From an uncultured Lachnospiraceae bacterium (GTDB lineage Bacteria > Bacillota > Clostridia > Lachnospirales > Lachnospiraceae), in assembly GCA_902476645.1 (NCBI GenBank), contig CABSEG010000038.1:1-26005 (forward strand): DNA of 26,005 bases, given 5' to 3'. The notes below the pieces were generated by a model. It made no database searches. It was not told the origin of the DNA and saw nothing but the letters and a program-made list of their open reading frames with translations. The translations under genes were made by a program, and so were the position numbers. Below are positions 23,301 through 26,005 of this stretch, one piece after another (positions within the stretch are counted from its first letter, which is position 1; each line of letters begins with the position of its first letter).

Positions 23301-24654
23301 CACCGGCTGCCTCATATGCGTCCACATCCCAGGTGGAGGCCAGGCCCGCCCAGCTCATCAGCGCTGTGGAAAGCTTCTTATGACGTAAGCCTGCAGGACC
23401 GTCGGACAGCATATTCTGAGGGATACCCAGACGAGGGATTCCCCAGGTTCTGCCCTCCGCGCCGGAGTTTAACGGAATCAAATCCTGTGAGGTGGCTCCT
23501 CCGGTCATCTGACACAGTTCTGTCAGCGTCATGCTATCCATCACCTTCTCAATGATTTCCAGCTGCTCTTCCTCACTCTGTCCCTTTGCTTCTGTCAGCA
23601 TGGTAATATCATCGTCGTTGTAATAGTAGAAACTAGCGACATCTGTGGTGTATCCTTCCACGGTAGCAATCGCCTTCACGACCACTGCCTGCGTCTCACT
23701 GCGCCCGTCCATCAACGGAATTCCTGTTTCCGGATCATACACGTCGCTGTCTGAGGTGGGATCCGCAACAGCTGCGATGTTCTCTTCACTTACGGTTCCG
23801 TCCTCTTCCACAGGGGCCAGCCCCATCGTATAATAAATAGTGGAGCCTTCTTCGTAGTTTAACATCAGATTTTCCAGATATCCTGTTTTCCACGCGCCGC
23901 TGGGCTCATTGGTGGTTGGCGTCACCGGGCGGTGAATATGGGTCGCAATCTCTGATCTGTTGGCTCCGGACATGGAGGTTACCACCACTTTATAAGTAGT
24001 TCCGCAGACGGCGTCTACAATCTTCCACTCTGCGGCCGGCGTGCTCATCGTCATAAAGCCTGCATAGTAAGCCGTTCCTTCCAATTCTTTGGTATCCCCA
24101 TTCCCAGGTGCGGCAACACCTCCCACCGTCGTCACAACCGGATCGGTTCCGTTCTCTGTGTAGAATACCTTTACATTCGAAAGATTATCCCGGGTCAAAG
24201 ATGGATGAGTCACGGTCACACCTGCAAAAGTACCTGCTCTGTTATTGTTTTCATCTGTGGATGTCAGCGTGGGAGCTGCCCCATCAATCTCAATATCCTC
24301 GACTGCCCATTTCGCATACAGGACAATTCCGTCTACTTCGGGATTTACTTCATCATAGTCCACCACATCTGTCTCAAAATCCCATTCATCGGTCAATTCT
24401 TCGTCTACATACCAGCCGTCAAAAGTGCATCCCTCTCTTGTGGGATCTTCAGGTCTTTCAACAAAATTTCCAATCATAACGCTCTGACTTTCCACCTCAG
24501 AGCCGCCGTTGGATTCGAAGATCACCATGAGAAAACTGCGCCTGGCAATTCTACCTTCTGCAAAGGCCTCCATATTCACAGACGTGAATACCATAACCAA
24601 GGCTACCACCAGGGAGAGAATCCTGGCCAATCGTTTTTCCGTTCTCCTTTTCAT
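20302..24654 (-). CDS. Large secreted GH3 beta-glycosidase with InlB repeat, FIVAR repeats and dockerin
   Basis: This 1450-residue extracellular enzyme has a signal peptide (about 1-33) and an InlB/Listeria-Bacteroides type repeat (about 42-118, FDGWYVDEELTDEWDF). Two beta segments resemble chitobiase C-terminal domains (about 125-350). The GH3 N-domain (about 370-690) has its catalytic nucleophile in GYFMTDWGA (D592). The GH3 C-domain (about 700-970) and a fibronectin III-like domain (about 985-1070) follow. Four helical FIVAR-type repeats lie at about 1110-1385, and a type I dockerin with two calcium loops (DVDGNGTVNTGD, DVNGDGVANTKD) at 1387-1450. The dockerin implies docking on a cohesin; FIVAR repeats often bind glycans. 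GGGAG lies upstream of the ATG. The glycosidic bond cut is unknown. Confidence 0.92.
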   Translation of the reverse strand: MKRRTEKRLARILSLVVALVMVFTSVNMEAFAEGRIARRSFLMVIFESNGGSEVESQSVMIGNFVERPEDPTREGCTFDGWYVDEELTDEWDFETDVVDYDEVNPEVDGIVLYAKWAVEDIEIDGAAPTLTSTDENNNRAGTFAGVTVTHPSLTRDNLSNVKVFYTENGTDPVVTTVGGVAAPGNGDTKELEGTAYYAGFMTMSTPAAEWKIVDAVCGTTYKVVVTSMSGANRSEIATHIHRPVTPTTNEPSGAWKTGYLENLMLNYEEGSTIYYTMGLAPVEEDGTVSEENIAAVADPTSDSDVYDPETGIPLMDGRSETQAVVVKAIATVEGYTTDVASFYYYNDDDITMLTEAKGQSEEEQLEIIEKVMDSMTLTELCQMTGGATSQDLIPLNSGAEGRTWGIPRLGIPQNMLSDGPAGLRHKKLSTALMSWAGLASTWDVDAYEAAGELVGNEAKYYGIDIVLAPGLNIQRNPLGGRNFEYMSEDPVVSGEAAAGYIRGIQGKGVGVAPKHFVANEQETNRQQGNSIVSERALREIYLAPFERIVEEDPWTIMTSYNKLNGTQTAANSWLLEEVTRGEWGFDGYFMTDWGATPTGAPLIEAGNDMQQSGNSYVALVNWINEEGIEETERERRLERTRDAVRNILKGVLKTPSFNGEYDDLTPAIVNSRSYDFYTNPESPYAESKEKNFEIATGGIVLMKNDNDALPRTGETKFALISSSVARTYANRGATWSDPGTSAVEDLIIEGGGSGHVYYKDAGTLKEALESQDGFSVPYAAVDEDIAADAQAEAEKAVASTDAAIMVFSRAATEGSDNAVSTYALSDDEKAVLEAFGATYKAAGKPLICLINSGSAMSVVEMNENADAILDVWMPGSQGPAAIAAIISGEVNPSGKLAQGFPETYEDSPSIIMGNQDRDPVNSWGTNPVFYDEGVFVGYRYFDTFGSDGLAYPFGHGLSYTTFEFSDLKLSANRFDPSDETMTATVTVTNTGDVAGREVAQMYIGASTYKEEGRPLKELKAYAKTGLLQPGESEEITFTIDKRDLQYFDDGEDPMGLKLSGTTTESNVVYGKGEGWTVKEGTVFTVTVGNTSDGEVLAEEGVSRAFTYGEAEEGQDDSEMAAAGLDRVIDMVEGLEASDYTQESWSKLAGALSHAKDVRADETATEMELVAAMNRLLEAFGGLEYGVQKLHLEIIVEAAEDILYSAGDFAGAEELAAAVEAGQAVLQDPDATQAETDQAAYAILDELAKLAEDIDVDPLASLVDAAKKLLEGNYTTDSLAVLQEAVDLAEQVVADPNPSDSEVSSAYTQLIHAIIQLQMKGNKAALGAMIERAEEIVENESSYVASTIEGLEAVLAEARAVYDSDNAGQSAVDEAVETLTAAVVKARLIGDVDGNGTVNTGDSASLLRYAAEMSDLDNTSAQSADVNGDGVANTKDATLILQYASEKITAF

Positions 24655-24966
24655 TCCGTTACACGCTCCCTTCTTTTTCCTATCCCATTTGTTTCTTGGT
24701 GTCTACGGCATAGTTCACCCCTACGTCGTTTTTTGCCGCGAATTCTGTTACCTCCTTTCTTCTTCACAGCAGCTTTCCATAAAAAAGCCAAATTTTTTTG
24801 GCAGTTTTTCACAGATTATCCATAAATTTTCATCAGGTATTTTTATTTTATCTTATATTTACTGACTTTTCTATGGAATTTTCTATGATAATCTTGGAAT
24901 TTTTTAAGAAAATTTGAATTGGCATAATACATCGTAAAATTTTGTTATTTTACATTTATTAAGGTG
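24655..24966 (-). other. Long AT-rich leader of the GH3 gene
   Basis: This ~310-bp region contains no convincing gene. It lies between the candidate promoter at 24967-24995 and the GH3 start, and holds one terminator-like hairpin (24781-24802). A second AGGAGGT at about 24752-24758 on the minus strand has no proper start codon after it except a possible 12-codon GTG frame (24713-24675), too short to call. Confidence 0.4.
24781..24802 (-). terminator. Terminator-like hairpin inside the GH3 leader
   Basis: GCCAAA (24787-24792) pairs with TTTGGC (24797-24802). On the minus strand the stem is followed directly by six U. It lies about 130 bp before the GH3 start and about 160 bp after the candidate promoter, so it would act as an attenuator, or it may end transcription from further upstream. 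Confidence 0.55.
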
Positions 24967-24995
24967 AATCTATACAGATTTTCTGTATCTGGCAA
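24967..24995 (-). promoter_or_regulatory. Candidate GH3 promoter with palindrome in the spacer
   Basis: On the minus strand TTGCCA (24995-24990), a 17-bp spacer and TAGATT (24972-24967) give a plausible promoter. Within the spacer ATACAG (24972-24977) and CTGTAT (24983-24988) form a perfect 6-bp inverted repeat with a 5-nt gap, a possible operator. Confidence 0.45.
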
Positions 24996-25032
24996 AATTT
25001 TTTTCCTCTCACTAAAATCTCCCGGCGGAATC

Positions 25033-25245
25033 TTATCCCCTTATTCTGGAAAGAAAAATCCAGACACCGCGCAACTGACTTATACCAAGGAAAATATGTA
25101 AAGCCGCCATAAATACAAAGGAAGCTGCCAAGACGCATAAAACCAGAATCCATTTAATCCTGTTTCCTACATTTTTATCTGAACGCATAAATTTGGGGCT
25201 TTTTTCGCAAACTACTTTTGTATCCTTCCCTGTTTCCTTTTGCAA
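25033..25245 (-). CDS. Doubtful small membrane protein
   Basis: This 70-residue frame has one strong hydrophobic helix (about residues 30-55, IKWILVLCVLAASFVFMAAL) after a basic, Lys-rich N-terminus. The start codon would be TTG at 25245 with a poor AGGCGGGA site; an internal ATG at 25188 gives 51 residues. There is no similarity I recognise. It lies alone between the GH3 promoter and the divergent XRE gene. Real small membrane proteins look like this, but so do chance frames in AT-rich DNA. Confidence 0.3.
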   Translation of the reverse strand: MQKETGKDTKVVCEKSPKFMRSDKNVGNRIKWILVLCVLAASFVFMAALHIFLGISQLRGVWIFLSRIRG

Positions 25246-25285
25246 TTCACATCCCGCCTTCCTCTAATCGTTATTTCCTACATTA

Positions 25286-25332
25286 TACCTAATTTATTAG
25301 GTATGTTCAAGTTCTTAGGTAGAAAATATAAT
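25286..25332 (+). promoter_or_regulatory. XRE gene promoter with 18-bp palindromic operator candidate
   Basis: TACCTAAT-TT-ATTAGGTA (25286-25303) is a perfect palindrome. It directly abuts a weak -35 (TGTTCA, 25304-25309), which is 17 bp from a consensus -10 TATAAT (25327-25332). A second half site, TTAGGTA (25314-25320), lies inside the spacer. The arrangement suggests autoregulation by the encoded regulator. Confidence 0.55.
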
Positions 25333-25353
25333 GTTTTTATGGAGGAAACACCT

Positions 25354-25566
25354 ATGGATAATGCCGTGTCCTTTTCTTACGAACCCCTCTGGAACACTAT
25401 GAAGGAAAAGGGGATTTCGACCTATAAGCTGATCAATACCTACAATTTTAATAAGGGAACCCTTTATCATTTAAAGCGTGGCGATAACGTTAACATTGCT
25501 ACTCTTGCGGCTCTGTGTCAAATCCTGGAGTGCCGCATTGAAGATGTGGTGACCATCCTGTACTGA
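25354..25566 (+). CDS. Small XRE/Cro-type DNA-binding regulator
   Basis: This 70-residue protein consists almost entirely of a Cro/C1-type helix-turn-helix: PLWNTMKEKGISTYKLINTY, then NFNKGTLYHLKRGDNVNIAT and the closing helix LAALCQILECRIEDVVTILY. The length and ending are typical of short HTH_26-type regulators common in Clostridia. The start at 25354 is chosen because GGAGG lies eight bases upstream; the ATG at 25339 overlaps that site. No partner gene such as a toxin or a peptidase domain is adjacent. The palindrome before its promoter is its most likely target. Confidence 0.85.
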   Translation: MDNAVSFSYEPLWNTMKEKGISTYKLINTYNFNKGTLYHLKRGDNVNIATLAALCQILECRIEDVVTILY

Positions 25567-25675
25567 CTTCCTTATGGCAATTTCCCAATAAAATTTCCTC
25601 TCTGCAACGGCGGCCATATTTTACTTTCTTCCACCTGGTTTTACATAAATAAAACGATCTATCCGGAGGTTATCC

Positions 25676-26005
25676 ATGAAGCATATGATTACAATTCGAA
25701 ATGAACAGAAATCTGATTACGAAACCGTAGAACGCATTACAAGAGAGGCCTTTTATAATCTCTATGTCCCAGGCTGTGTGGAACACTATCTGGTACATGT
25801 CATGCGAGAACACCAGGATTTTATACCGGAGTTGGATTTTGTTCTGGAGCTGGACGGTCAGGTGATCGGCAACATCATGTATACAAAGGCACAACTGGTG
25901 GCACAGGATGGAGCGGAAAAAGAAATCCTCACCTTCGGCCCTGTCTGCATCGCGCCTGCCTATCAAAGAATGGGATATGGTAAAATGCTCATCCAGCACT
26001 CTTTC
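25676..26005 (+). CDS. GNAT-family N-acetyltransferase, cut by the window end
   Basis: The first 110 residues are present. The protein begins MKHMITIRNEQKSDYETVER and contains the acetyl-CoA binding motif QRMGYGK (Q/RxxGxG/A type) preceded by FGPVCIAPAY, the standard GNAT motif A. GGAGGT lies five bases before the ATG. The frame is open to the last base, so the C-terminal part lies outside. The pattern is like YhbS-type acetyltransferases. The acceptor substrate is not known. Confidence 0.85.
   Translation, partial: MKHMITIRNEQKSDYETVERITREAFYNLYVPGCVEHYLVHVMREHQDFIPELDFVLELDGQVIGNIMYTKAQLVAQDGAEKEILTFGPVCIAPAYQRMGYGKMLIQHSF

Noticed and set aside
24675..24713. 12-codon GTG frame on the minus strand, possible leader peptide
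   Set aside because: The start signal is weak, there is no codon bias towards any amino acid, and it does not overlap the attenuator hairpin.
24205..24825. 206-codon plus-strand frame over the GH3 N-terminus and leader
   Set aside because: It lies antisense to the signal peptide and InlB repeat of the GH3 enzyme and shows no domain or ribosome binding site.

Overview
The window looks like chromosome from an anaerobic Firmicute of the Lachnospiraceae type (inference). The evidence is strong GGAGG-like ribosome binding sites, many DUF/NYN/AGCS/RlmD genes typical of that group, moderate GC with AT-rich intergenic regions, and large secreted glycosidases with FIVAR and dockerin modules. I see no IS element, prophage, CRISPR array, rRNA or tRNA. 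Gene organisation is ordinary: short operons, several ATGA stop/start overlaps, and strong hairpin terminators between convergent genes.

Layout, left half. A stand-alone homocysteine methyltransferase (83-943) converges on a pair of zinc-ribbon genes, one soluble and one membrane (995-2054). A secreted group on the minus strand follows (2220-4646). It holds a metallophosphatase with cohesin-like and dockerin-like segments and, downstream, a membrane-anchored cohesin-like protein with an EF-hand loop. Next come two half-size chromate-transporter proteins (4858-5957) with a divergent LysR regulator (6085-6975), a NifX/NifB-like protein with a His/Cys tail (7067-7474) and a nitroreductase (7664-8206).

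The most notable unit is 8344-12953, a complete mec-like beta-lactam sensing module. A BlaI/MecI repressor and a BlaR1/MecR1 sensor-protease form an operon behind a consensus promoter with a TTACA-N2-TGTAA operator. Convergent to it is a MecA/PBP2a-like transpeptidase. The promoter of that PBP gene contains a perfect 32-bp palindrome centred on the same TTACA-N2-TGTAA box and overlapping the -10 element. Sensor, repressor and a low-affinity-type target enzyme therefore appear to be wired together without a beta-lactamase. A third, near-identical box lies in the promoter of the alanine/glycine symporter at 14985, so the regulon may be wider.

Right half. A LysR gene coupled to a DUF1848 radical-SAM-like gene (13007-14856) is divergent from a sodium:alanine/glycine symporter (14985-16433). 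A cation diffusion facilitator with an N-D-D-D metal site follows (16535-17707). A NYN-LOTUS RNA-binding/nuclease-like gene is translationally coupled to a 23S rRNA uracil methyltransferase (17782-19970). A 1450-residue secreted GH3 enzyme carries an InlB-type repeat, FIVAR repeats and a dockerin (20302-24654), with a long leader containing a terminator-like hairpin. The right end holds a doubtful small membrane ORF, a small XRE-type regulator with a palindromic operator candidate, and the start of a GNAT acetyltransferase cut by the window edge.
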